Below the pieces are notes generated by a model. That model ran no database searches. It was given only the letters and a program-made list of their open reading frames with translations, and was not told the DNA's origin. A stretch of DNA of 24,769 nucleotides from Tissierellia bacterium (GTDB lineage: Bacteria; Bacillota; Clostridia; Tissierellales; Tissierellaceae), in the NCBI GenBank assembly GCA_012521625.1, contig JAAYLY010000038.1:1-24769 (forward strand), in the 5' to 3' direction. Positions 1 through 6,991 of this stretch are shown here, in pieces. Each line of letters starts with the position of its first letter. Positions within the stretch are counted from its first letter, which is position 1. The position numbers were made by a program, and so were the translations under genes.

Positions 1-119
1 GATCCATGACCCAGGCTAGGGGTAGCTTCACTATGGAGTTTTTAAGATATGAGGAAGTGCCAGCCAATATAGCTGAAAGGATAATCGAGGAGGCAAATGC
101 TGAGCTAGCGAAGGCCTAG
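1..119 (+). CDS. Elongation factor G-like GTPase, C-terminal fragment
   Basis: This is the last 38 codons of a gene entering from the left, read in the frame of base 3 and ending at TAG 117-119. The visible tail begins SMTQARGSFTMEF and continues with RYEEVP, the conserved end of EF-G domain V, where canonical EF-G has MTQGRGSFxMEFxxYEEVP. EF-G drives ribosomal translocation. The main fusA normally sits in the str operon beside rpsL and rpsG. A copy lying just upstream of ctsR and facing away from any str genes could be one of the EF-G paralogues common in Clostridia. The G domain lies outside the window, so translocase, tetracycline-resistance-like and EF-G2 types cannot be told apart. Family membership is secure; the exact paralogue is not. 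Confidence 0.85.
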   Translation, partial: SMTQARGSFTMEFLRYEEVPANIAERIIEEANAELAKA

Positions 120-124
120 CTTTT

Positions 125-160
125 AAATAGAGTTATAGCCTATGCTATAACTCTATTTTA
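125..160 (+). terminator. Perfect 15-bp hairpin after the EF-G-like gene
   Basis: Bases 125-139 pair perfectly with 144-158 across a CTAT loop, six bases after the stop codon. The following T run is short (TTTTA), so termination may be incomplete. Position and stem length still make a terminator the most likely reading. Confidence 0.6.
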
Positions 161-216
161 CTTAGATGGTTCCCTCTATCTATTTATTGACCAATGTGAC
201 CTAGTAAAAATTTAGT

Positions 217-245
217 TTGATAAGTATAAAAAAAGATGCTAAAAT
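217..245 (+). promoter_or_regulatory. Candidate SigA promoter for the ctsR operon
   Basis: TTGATA at 217-222 and TAAAAT at 240-245 are separated by 17 bases, a good match to a housekeeping promoter. Transcription would start near 252 and give a leader of about 155 bases. A second -10-like TATAAT lies at 358-363, closer to the gene but without a convincing -35. Confidence 0.45.
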
Positions 246-336
246 ATAATTAATGGCCATACTATTGTGGCAGACTTTTGGCTTATCTTTGTTCAATATA
301 TAAGATACATATGAGTTAGATTTTTGCTTTTACTGA

Positions 337-363
337 ATACCCTAACGAAAGTTAGGGTATAAT
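337..363 (+). promoter_or_regulatory. GAAA-capped hairpin fused to a TATAAT box upstream of ctsR
   Basis: Bases 337-346 pair perfectly with 351-360 around a GAAA tetraloop. The right arm runs directly into TATAAT (358-363). Downstream bases are A-rich rather than T-rich, so a + strand terminator is unlikely. TATAAT would place a start near 370, just before the CtsR operator, an arrangement suited to repression. The -35 region (around 335-340) is poor, so promoter activity is uncertain. Confidence 0.35.
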
Positions 364-374
364 AAAAAGATAAA

Positions 375-397
375 GGACAAAGAAGGTCAAAGTCAAA
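375..397 (+). promoter_or_regulatory. CtsR operator (direct heptad repeat)
   Basis: GGACAAA (375-381), a three-base spacer GAA, and GGTCAAA (385-391) match the CtsR consensus of two GGTCAAA heptads three bases apart, with one mismatch in the first heptad. A third half-like GTCAAA follows immediately (392-397) and runs into the ctsR Shine-Dalgarno AAGGAGG at 396-402. This indicates autoregulation of ctsR-mcsA-mcsB-clpC by CtsR, as known in Firmicutes. Confidence 0.85.
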
Positions 398-408
398 GGA
401 GGAATGAA

Positions 409-864
409 ATGCCAGGCTTAAGCAATATCATTGAAAGATTTATTATTGAATTATTTGAGGCTGCCGAAAGCAATATAATAGAGATACAGAGAAATGAATT
501 AGCCCAACATTTTGACTGTTCGCCTTCTCAAATTAATTACGTCCTATCTACCAGATTCACCCCCTACAAGGGATATTATATAGAGAGTAAAAGGGGCGGT
601 GGCGGGTATATAAAAATAATGAAGGTGGATATTGAAGACCAAGACCTAAATAATCTAATTATCAATACTATTGGAGATTCAATTTCTAAGACTAAGGCCT
701 ATCAAATCCTTGACAGGCTCTATGAGGAAAAGATTATTGGATTAAGAGAGCATGATATAATCAAGGTTGCCTTAAGCGATAGTTCACTATCTAGGGCTCA
801 GAAAAATAGAAATAATATAAGGGCAGATATCCTGAAGAATATCTTGATCATACTTCAAAAATAG
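409..864 (+). CDS. ctsR: CtsR, repressor of class III heat-shock genes
   Basis: CtsR is a dimeric winged helix-turn-helix repressor of clp genes that is inactivated by heat and removed through McsB and ClpC. The 151-residue product matches the family length (about 150). An N-terminal helix-turn-helix spans roughly residues 22-50, followed by the glycine-rich wing KRGGGGYIKI (61-70), a signature of CtsR. The C-terminal half is helical, as expected for the dimerisation and ClpC-recognition domain. The ATG at 409 has AAGGAGG six bases upstream. It is the first gene of the ctsR-mcsA-mcsB-clpC operon and is preceded by a CtsR operator at 375-397, so it should repress itself. Identification is very secure. 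Confidence 0.97.
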   Translation: MPGLSNIIERFIIELFEAAESNIIEIQRNELAQHFDCSPSQINYVLSTRFTPYKGYYIESKRGGGGYIKIMKVDIEDQDLNNLIINTIGDSISKTKAYQILDRLYEEKIIGLREHDIIKVALSDSSLSRAQKNRNNIRADILKNILIILQK

Positions 865-876
865 GAGGTGTCAGAT

Positions 877-1374
877 ATGCTATGTGAATCCTGCGGGAAA
901 AATGAAGCATACATCCACTATACTAAGATAGTCAATGGCAAGCATAGTGAAGTTCATCTATGTGAAGAATGTGCCTTGAAACATTATGATCTAGACACTA
1001 GTTTTAATGTAAATAATTTGTTTACAGGCTTAATCGATGGTTTTAAAGATAAAACTGAAAGTGTTGATTTAAAGTGTGAATTATGCGGCTTAAGCTATTC
1101 TGACTTTAGAAAGATTGGCAAATTCGGTTGTAGCAAATGCTATGAGACCTTTAAGCCTAAATTAGAGCCTTTAATAAAGGGCCTACATGGACATAATATT
1201 CACAGGGGAAAGATTCCTATAAATTCCTCCAGTAGGATCTATCTAAAGAGGGAAGAGGATAAGCTGGAGCGCGAACTGGTAGAGGCAGTTAAGAAGGAGG
1301 AGTATGAGCGTGCAGCTCTAATTCGTGATCAATTAAAGCAGTTGAGGGCTGCTTTAGAAGGTTATGGGGAGTGA
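877..1374 (+). CDS. mcsA: McsA, zinc-finger activator of the McsB arginine kinase
   Basis: McsA binds zinc and activates McsB, linking CtsR release and ClpCP proteolysis during stress. The product of 165 residues has four CxxC pairs (CESC, CEEC, CELC, CSKC), the usual McsA zinc-binding set, and a C-terminal UVR-type helical hairpin (KLERELVEAVKKEEYERAA, near residues 130-148) like the ones in UvrB and ClpC. The frame can be extended to a GTG at 868, but that codon lies inside the Shine-Dalgarno AGGAGGT (863-869). The ATG at 877, seven bases beyond it, starts with the typical MLCESCGK. It lies 12 bases after ctsR, and its stop is four bases before the mcsB start. Confidence 0.95.
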   Translation: MLCESCGKNEAYIHYTKIVNGKHSEVHLCEECALKHYDLDTSFNVNNLFTGLIDGFKDKTESVDLKCELCGLSYSDFRKIGKFGCSKCYETFKPKLEPLIKGLHGHNIHRGKIPINSSSRIYLKREEDKLERELVEAVKKEEYERAALIRDQLKQLRAALEGYGE

Positions 1375-1378
1375 TGCT

Positions 1379-2407
1379 ATGACTAAGTGGTTGGAAGGTC
1401 CAGCCTTGGATGATGATGTGGTCATCAGCACCAGGGTTAGGGTAGCTAGGAATATCGATAAATATAGATTTCCATCCCGTATGACTGTAGTTGAATCCGA
1501 TCAATTAACAGAGGATGTTTTAAGGGGAATGAGGGATGCCCTTAATGATAACTATAGATTTATAAGATTGAGGGATATTTCACCTAGGGAGCAGGCGGCC
1601 TATATTGAACAGCACCTAATAAGCCCCCATATGGTTAGGAGGAAGGATATCAGTAGCTTCTTAGTTAGGGATGATGAGAAGGCCACTATAATGATTAACG
1701 AAGAAGATCACCTGAGGATACAGACCCTCTTTCCGGGTTTTAACCTAAAGGATGCCTGGGAATTATGCTCTGAAATTGATGATAAGTTAGCTGAACATTT
1801 GAATTTTGCCTTCGATGAAAGCTGGGGCTATTTAACTGCCTGTCCAACTAATGTTGGAACTGGGCTAAGGGCTTCAGTTATGCTGCACCTTCCCTGTATA
1901 ACCATGTCCAAGACTATGAATTCCCTTATAGAAGGCTTAAGGGAAATTGGACTTACGGTTAGAGGTTTATATGGTGAAGGCTCAGAGGCTTATGGAAACC
2001 TTTATCAAATTTCCAATCAGGTAACCCTAGGAGAATCGGAAGGGGATATTATTGGAAAATTAAATAAGGTAGTATATCAGATAATAAAGAGGGAAAGAAA
2101 TACTAGGGAATATTTGAAGAATAATATGGGATTAGAACTAGAGAATAAGATATATAGATCCCTTGGTATCCTGTCCTATGCCAGGATTATGACTTCTAAG
2201 GAGGCCATGAGACACCTATCTAATATAAGGTTAGGCTGGGAGATGGGATACTTAAGAAGTGAAAATATCCGCAATATCTTTAAACTAATGATTAGAATAC
2301 AGCCAGCTAATATCCAGGAGGAATTTGAGAAGGATATGAGCGATGAGGAAAGGGATATAGCAAGAGCTAAAATCATTAGAGACTACATGAAGGAATTGGA
2401 GGGATGA
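1379..2407 (+). CDS. mcsB: McsB, protein arginine kinase
   Basis: McsB uses ATP to phosphorylate arginines; phosphoarginine marks proteins for ClpCP, and McsB also inactivates CtsR. The 342-residue product is phosphagen-kinase-like: STRVRVARN at residues 17-25, NEEDHLRIQ at 107-115, the catalytic-cysteine motif CPTNVGTGLRAS starting at Cys155, and RGLYGEGSEA further on. The allosteric phosphoarginine-binding motif RDxxRA is present as RDIARA near the C terminus. These features separate it from eukaryotic creatine and arginine kinases. The start at ATG 1379 follows GGGGAG (1366-1371); an in-frame ATG at 1364 overlaps mcsA and lacks a ribosome site. The stop is one base from clpC, so translation is probably coupled. 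Confidence 0.96.
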   Translation: MTKWLEGPALDDDVVISTRVRVARNIDKYRFPSRMTVVESDQLTEDVLRGMRDALNDNYRFIRLRDISPREQAAYIEQHLISPHMVRRKDISSFLVRDDEKATIMINEEDHLRIQTLFPGFNLKDAWELCSEIDDKLAEHLNFAFDESWGYLTACPTNVGTGLRASVMLHLPCITMSKTMNSLIEGLREIGLTVRGLYGEGSEAYGNLYQISNQVTLGESEGDIIGKLNKVVYQIIKRERNTREYLKNNMGLELENKIYRSLGILSYARIMTSKEAMRHLSNIRLGWEMGYLRSENIRNIFKLMIRIQPANIQEEFEKDMSDEERDIARAKIIRDYMKELEG

Positions 2408-2408
2408 T

Positions 2409-4841
2409 ATGGCAATGTTTGGTAGATTTACAGAAAGAGCACAAAAGGCCATCCTATTAGCCCAGGAAGAAGCTAAGAAATTAATGCACAACTATGTTGG
2501 TACTGAGCACATATTGTTAGGTTTAATAGCAGAGGATGCTGGAGTGGCAGCTACAGCCATGAAGGAGTTTGGAGTAAGTTTAGAAAAGGTCAGGGCAGAA
2601 GTGGAAAAGGCGGTAGGAAAGGGAGAGCAGGAAACGGATATAGTAGGTTTCACTCCTAGGACAAAGAGGATCTTCGAATTAAGCTTCCTACAAGCCAGAA
2701 ATCTTGGCCATAGCTATGTTGGTACAGAACACCTATTGTTAGGACTACTGGCAGAGGGAGAAGGAGTAGCTATACTAGTATTGCAGAGATTAGGTGTTGA
2801 TGTACAACAATTGGCCAATAAGGTGGTTTCTATGATAACCGATTCATCTAATAAGGGAGGAACAGGTCAAAAGGCTTCCAGTAAGAGTACCCCAAACTTA
2901 GAAAAATATAGCGTAGATTTAAATAAGTTAGCCGAAGAGGGTAGGATAGATCCGGTAATTGGCAGGACTAAGGAAATCGAAAGGGTAATTCAAATCCTAA
3001 GTAGGAGGACTAAGAATAATCCAGTTCTAATTGGGGAACCTGGAGTTGGTAAGACTGCCATAGCTGAAGGATTAGCCCAAAAGATAGTTGAAGGTAACAT
3101 ACCTGACATAATTAAGGATAAAAGGATAGTCTCCTTAGATTTACCAGGCATGTTGGCTGGAGCAAAATATAGGGGAGAGTTTGAAGAAAGGATAAAGTCT
3201 GTACTGAAGGAGCTTACAGAGGCAGGAGACGTAATCTTATTTATTGATGAACTACACATGATAGTAGGTGCAGGGGCAGCAGAAGGGGCAATAGATGCAT
3301 CTAATATTTTAAAACCCATACTAGCTAGGGGAGGGCTGCAAATAATTGGGGCAACAACCATAGATGAGTATAGGAAGTATATAGAGAAGGATTCAGCTTT
3401 AGAAAGAAGATTCCAGCCTATTATGGTAGAAGAACCAAGTGTTGAAGATACTGTTAAGATTTTAAAGGGTTTAAGGGATAAGTATGAAGCCCATCATGGG
3501 GTTAAAATAACCGACGATGCCATAAAGGCAGCTGCTGAACTATCTAACAGATATATTTCTGATAGGTACCTACCTGATAAGGCCATAGATTTAATTGATG
3601 AGGCAGCTTCCATGATTAGGGTTAATTCCTATATGGCTCCTGATGATTTAAAGACCCTGGAGGAAAGGCTGGAAGAACTACAGAAAGAAAAGGAGGAGGC
3701 CGTTAATACTCAGAACTTTGAAAAGGCTGCTCAGATTAGGGATCAGGAAAGACAGACCAGGGAGGAGTTGGAAAAATTAAAGGTAAAGTGGGAGAAGGAA
3801 AGAAGCTCTAGCAATTTAATAGTTGGTTACGATGAAATCGCCAGGGTGGTATCTAACTGGACAGGAGTTCCTGTAAGTAAGATGACGGCTGAAGAATCTG
3901 AAAGGCTTATAAATCTAGAAGAAGCCCTGCATAAGAAGGTCATAGGACAAGAACAGGCAGTATCAGCCGTTGCCAATTCCGTTAGAAGGGCAAGGGTAGG
4001 CCTTAAGGATCCTAAGAAACCGGTAGGAAGCTTTATTTTCGTAGGACCTACAGGGGTAGGTAAGACTCATCTAGCTAAGGCCTTATCAGAGGAATTATTC
4101 GGCGATGAGAATGCAATGATCAGAATCGATATGAGTGAATATATGGAGAAGCATTCAGTATCTAGACTAGTAGGATCACCTCCAGGATATGTAGGCTATG
4201 AAGAGGGAGGCCAGTTGACTGAAGCCGTTCGTAGGAAGCCCTATTCTGTAGTCTTGTTTGACGAGATAGAAAAGGCCCACCCAGATGTCTTTAATATGCT
4301 GCTACAAATCTTAGATGACGGTAGGTTGACAGACTCTAAGGGTAGGACGGTGGACTTTAAAAACACTGTAATAATTATGACTTCCAATGTTGGTGCTACC
4401 TCCATAAGGAAGCAAAATGTACTAGGATTTACTACAGCTTCCGAGGAAAGCAAGGAAGAATATGAAAGGATGAAGGAGACCATAACGGAAGAGTTAAAGA
4501 AGACCTTCCGACCAGAATTCCTAAATAGAATCGATGAAATCATAGTCTTCCATCCATTGGATAAGGAGCATGTAAAAGAGATAGTGGATATTATGGTTGG
4601 AGACCTTGAAAAGAGGATGAAGAGGATAGGCATAAATATCAAGGTTACGGAAAGGACTAAGGAGCATATCAGCAAGCAAGGTTTTGATCCTGTATATGGT
4701 GCTAGGCCTCTACAAAGGACTATAAGAAGGATGATAGAGGATCAACTGGCAGAAGAGATTCTAAAAGGTAATCTGTCTAAAGATGATGATATTGTAGTAG
4801 ATTTTGAAGATGATAAACTAACTTTTAAAAAGGGCCTGTAA
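2409..4841 (+). CDS. clpC: ClpC, AAA+ unfoldase of the ClpCP protease
   Basis: ClpC is a hexameric Hsp100 ATPase that unfolds proteins, including arginine-phosphorylated ones, and feeds them to ClpP. The 810-residue product shows two Clp N repeats (about 1-140, each with VGTEHxLLGLxAE), AAA domain 1 with Walker A GEPGVGKT (209-216) and Walker B VILFIDE (275-281), a middle UVR coiled coil (about 415-455), and AAA domain 2 with GPTGVGKT (546-553) and VVLFDEIE (614-621). The middle domain of this length marks ClpC rather than ClpB or ClpE. The ATG at 2409 follows GGAGG; a second ATG at 2415 (MFGRFTERAQ) is a possible alternative start. It is the last gene of the CtsR operon. Confidence 0.97.
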   Translation: MAMFGRFTERAQKAILLAQEEAKKLMHNYVGTEHILLGLIAEDAGVAATAMKEFGVSLEKVRAEVEKAVGKGEQETDIVGFTPRTKRIFELSFLQARNLGHSYVGTEHLLLGLLAEGEGVAILVLQRLGVDVQQLANKVVSMITDSSNKGGTGQKASSKSTPNLEKYSVDLNKLAEEGRIDPVIGRTKEIERVIQILSRRTKNNPVLIGEPGVGKTAIAEGLAQKIVEGNIPDIIKDKRIVSLDLPGMLAGAKYRGEFEERIKSVLKELTEAGDVILFIDELHMIVGAGAAEGAIDASNILKPILARGGLQIIGATTIDEYRKYIEKDSALERRFQPIMVEEPSVEDTVKILKGLRDKYEAHHGVKITDDAIKAAAELSNRYISDRYLPDKAIDLIDEAASMIRVNSYMAPDDLKTLEERLEELQKEKEEAVNTQNFEKAAQIRDQERQTREELEKLKVKWEKERSSSNLIVGYDEIARVVSNWTGVPVSKMTAEESERLINLEEALHKKVIGQEQAVSAVANSVRRARVGLKDPKKPVGSFIFVGPTGVGKTHLAKALSEELFGDENAMIRIDMSEYMEKHSVSRLVGSPPGYVGYEEGGQLTEAVRRKPYSVVLFDEIEKAHPDVFNMLLQILDDGRLTDSKGRTVDFKNTVIIMTSNVGATSIRKQNVLGFTTASEESKEEYERMKETITEELKKTFRPEFLNRIDEIIVFHPLDKEHVKEIVDIMVGDLEKRMKRIGINIKVTERTKEHISKQGFDPVYGARPLQRTIRRMIEDQLAEEILKGNLSKDDDIVVDFEDDKLTFKKGL

Positions 4842-4857
4842 TTACAGGCTCTCCTTT
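4831..4857 (+). terminator. Weak hairpin over the clpC stop codon
   Basis: Bases 4831-4839 pair with 4844-4852 (one G-U pair) around an AATT loop, followed only by CTCCTTT. It overlaps the clpC stop and ends just before the radA ribosome site at 4858-4863. It may attenuate read-through into radA or act as an mRNA 3'-end element. The poor T run argues against full termination. Confidence 0.35.
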
Positions 4858-4868
4858 AGGTGAAGAAG

Positions 4869-6236
4869 ATGAAGAAGAAAAGTGTATATAGGTGTAAAAA
4901 TTGTGACTATGAATCCATAGGCTATATGGGAAAATGCCCCATGTGCAATTCCTGGAACAGCCTGGTGGAGGTAAATTTAGAGGATGGGAGAAAGCCCAAG
5001 AGGGCAGGGGAAAGGAAGGCTGTAAAAAAGCTGGGGGAAGTAGAGGCTAGGAATAGTTCAAGGATAGAAACCAGCTTGAAAGAGTTTAATAGGGTCATGG
5101 GGGGAGGTATAGTAAGGGATTCCGTCACCATAGTGACGGCCAGGCCTGGCGCTGGTAAATCTACCCTCCTATTACAGGTATCAAATGATTTAGCCAAAAA
5201 GGGCTATAGGATCCTATACGCATCGGGAGAGGAGTCAGAATCCCAGATAAAGGATAGGGCCAATAGAATCTTGAAGGATATAGATGAAAAGATTTGGGTC
5301 ATGTCTGATAACAGCATGGACAACCTTCTAGATACGGTACAGGAAATGGACCCAGATTTTATAGTAGTAGATAGCATCCAGACCTTTGCCTTAGAAAGCT
5401 TTCCTAGCTCTAGGGCAGGCAGCCCTACCCAAACTATGGAATGTGCTCATGAGTTGGTTAAGATAGCCAAAAATCAAGCTAGACCCCGGGCCGTATTTAT
5501 AGTGGGTCAGATGACTAAGGAAGATGAATTGGCAGGGGTTAGGGCTTTAGAGCACTTAGTAGATGTGGTATTGGTAATAGAAGGGGAAAGCGGGGAGGAG
5601 CTTCGAACCCTGCTGGCCACAAAGAATAGATATGGTTCTACAGGTGAGATGGGATTTTTTAACATGACTGAAATAGGTATGGTCTCCATTGACAACCCAT
5701 CTGAATATTTTATGACTAAAAGGGATAGGGAGGATTTAGTTTCAGGAAGCAGCTTAACGGTAGTTAGGGAGGGGACAAGGCCAATTATTTTAGAAATTGA
5801 ATCCCTAGTCTCCGACTCCTTTACCCCCTATCCCTCTAGGATAGCTGAATGTATGAGGAAGGACCAATTAAATACCTTAATTTCCATCTTGGAACAAAGG
5901 GGCGGTATCAAGCTCTTTGATAAGAATGTGGTTGTAAAGACAACGGGAGGAATTAAATTAAAGGAGAATGCTGCTAACTTGGCTGTGATAATGAGTATAG
6001 CCTCTTCTACCTTCGACTTCCCTATACCCAATGATACAATCTTTTTAGCCGATGTAGGTCTGACGGGAGAATTAAAGAAGGTGCCGTCTCTAGATCTAAG
6101 GTTAAGGGAGGCGGATAGGATAGGCTTTAAGAGGGCTATAGTTCCCCATGGCAGTATCAGCAAAAAGAACTATGACAACCTGAGGATTTATGAGATAAAA
6201 AGCCTTAGGGATGTTATAAGATTAGTCTTTAATTAA
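4869..6236 (+). CDS. radA: RadA (Sms), branch-migration ATPase, divergent form
   Basis: RadA is a RecA-like ATPase/helicase that processes recombination intermediates. The 455-residue product has the expected order: zinc finger CxxC...CxxC (Cys9, 12, 23, 26), RecA-like core with Walker A PGAGKST (93-99), the RadA-specific KNRFG motif as KNRYG (252-256), and a C-terminal Lon-like domain with GGIKLKENAANLA and DVGLTGELKKV. Details depart from the usual: TARPGAGKST replaces the common GDPGIGKST, and GQMTKED stands where most have GHVTKEG. The ATG at 4869 is preferred over GTG 4860 because AGGTGA (4858-4863) lies five bases before it. It is 27 bases from clpC, as in other Firmicutes, and ends before a hairpin at 6257-6286. 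Confidence 0.93.
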   Translation: MKKKSVYRCKNCDYESIGYMGKCPMCNSWNSLVEVNLEDGRKPKRAGERKAVKKLGEVEARNSSRIETSLKEFNRVMGGGIVRDSVTIVTARPGAGKSTLLLQVSNDLAKKGYRILYASGEESESQIKDRANRILKDIDEKIWVMSDNSMDNLLDTVQEMDPDFIVVDSIQTFALESFPSSRAGSPTQTMECAHELVKIAKNQARPRAVFIVGQMTKEDELAGVRALEHLVDVVLVIEGESGEELRTLLATKNRYGSTGEMGFFNMTEIGMVSIDNPSEYFMTKRDREDLVSGSSLTVVREGTRPIILEIESLVSDSFTPYPSRIAECMRKDQLNTLISILEQRGGIKLFDKNVVVKTTGGIKLKENAANLAVIMSIASSTFDFPIPNDTIFLADVGLTGELKKVPSLDLRLREADRIGFKRAIVPHGSISKKNYDNLRIYEIKSLRDVIRLVFN

Positions 6237-6256
6237 AAATACTCAATATAAATTTA

Positions 6257-6286
6257 AAATAGCTAAGACCTTAGTCTTAGCTATTT
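6257..6286. terminator. Terminator between radA and the convergent gene
   Basis: A perfect 13-bp stem (6257-6269 with 6274-6286) has a CTTA loop. AT-rich flanks on both sides would allow use in both directions, which fits its place between the 3' ends of radA and the minus-strand gene at 6345-6761. T runs are short on both strands. Confidence 0.65.
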
Positions 6287-6344
6287 ATAAAATACCTTTC
6301 TATTTTAAAATACTTTAAATTTTAATTCCGCCCTAAGTTTTATC

Positions 6345-6761
6345 CTATTTAAGGCTATATATACCCAGGGTTTCGTTCCTTTCATATTCCTTTTGAAGAA
6401 TATCATAAAGCTTTAGGTTTAAGCTGTTGCATAAGGATGTTAAATAAAACATGGAATTACCGATTTCAGCCTCTATAATATCCTTACAATTAGGACAAAG
6501 TTTTCCTTCTAAGTGAGAACTAACTTTTCCCTGCAGTTCTTCAAAATATTCCCCATCAAAATTTTGTTTTTCAGCATGTATTGATATGCAACCACATGTG
6601 GTGACGGATTTAGCCACAGCGCGGTTGATCCTACTGGTATATTCATCTAACTTAGTCATTATATCGATTATACTCTTATGACGAATTAACAGTTCAGATA
6701 CCTGCTCCTGAAACTTATCGCAGAATTCTTTACTATTCTTATTAGCAATTATATTGTCCAT
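6345..6761 (-). CDS. Uncharacterised 138-residue helical protein with CGC and CPNC motifs
   Basis: I cannot give a function. The product looks entirely alpha-helical and soluble, with no signal peptide or membrane segment. Cysteines occur as CGC (56-58) and CPNC (89-92), with single ones at 14 and 111; the pairs could bind a metal. The stretch EIGNSMFYLTSLCNSLNL (99-116) resembles the second active-site helix of MazG-like pyrophosphohydrolases, but the usual EIxD acid is Asn here. I have an unverified memory of similar small proteins near radA/carD in clostridia. The start is ATG 6761 because AGGGGAGGAG lies just upstream; GTG 6791 would give ten extra residues without a ribosome site. It has its own promoter at 6821-6850 and is the only clear minus-strand gene. 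Confidence 0.8.
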   Translation of the reverse strand: MDNIIANKNSKEFCDKFQEQVSELLIRHKSIIDIMTKLDEYTSRINRAVAKSVTTCGCISIHAEKQNFDGEYFEELQGKVSSHLEGKLCPNCKDIIEAEIGNSMFYLTSLCNSLNLKLYDILQKEYERNETLGIYSLK

Positions 6762-6820
6762 AGTCTCCTCCCCTGTCAATTTATTTGCCACGGATTATCT
6801 CTAGCTAATTTCTTATATCA

Positions 6821-6850
6821 ATTATACTTTTGTGGACAAGTAGTTGTCAA
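6821..6850 (-). promoter_or_regulatory. SigA promoter for the minus-strand gene
   Basis: Read on the minus strand, TTGACA (6850-6845) and a perfect TATAAT (6826-6821) are 18 bases apart. Transcription would start near 6814, giving a leader of about 50 bases before ATG 6761. It points away from the CarD-like gene's promoters. Confidence 0.7.
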
Positions 6851-6884
6851 ATATTTCTAATTATTATTTTTTACCAAAAAATTT

Positions 6885-6923
6885 CTTGACCAGTTGACAA
6901 GGATATTATATCTATGGTATTAT
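6885..6923 (+). promoter_or_regulatory. Upstream CarD-gene promoter with overlapping imperfect palindrome
   Basis: TTGACA (6894-6899), an 18-base spacer and TATTAT (6918-6923) preceded by TGG form an extended -10 promoter. The -35 is embedded in CTTGACCAGTTGACAAG (6885-6901), where six of eight symmetric positions pair, a possible repressor site. The promoter call is firmer than the operator call. Confidence 0.65.
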
Positions 6924-6929
6924 ATAAAC

Positions 6930-6958
6930 TTTACATCCTCTCGGAATTGTTGTATAAT
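6930..6958 (+). promoter_or_regulatory. Second CarD-gene promoter
   Basis: TTTACA (6930-6935), a 17-base spacer and a perfect TATAAT (6953-6958) form a second promoter in tandem with 6894-6923. It would start transcription near 6965 and give a leader of about 27 bases. Confidence 0.6.
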
Positions 6959-6991
6959 AAATAAGATAGAACAGTTTTGGGAGGTAATTTA

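Noticed and set aside
186..201. ATTGACC-AA-TGTGACC, resembling an inverted second CtsR operator
   Set aside because: The half-sites each have one mismatch and the spacer is two bases instead of three, which shifts the helical phase. Probably chance in AT-rich DNA.
868..876. GTG 868 as the mcsA start, and similar upstream starts at 1364, 4860, 8742, 14127, 22755 and 23317
   Set aside because: Each longer start overlaps or precedes the ribosome site. The later start has correct spacing and a family-typical N terminus.
2990..3361. A 123-codon open frame on the minus strand inside clpC
   Set aside because: It lies wholly opposite a well-conserved AAA domain and shows no family features or ribosome site. 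Several similar minus-strand frames (for example 4241-4675 and 7936-8352) are also shadows of real genes.
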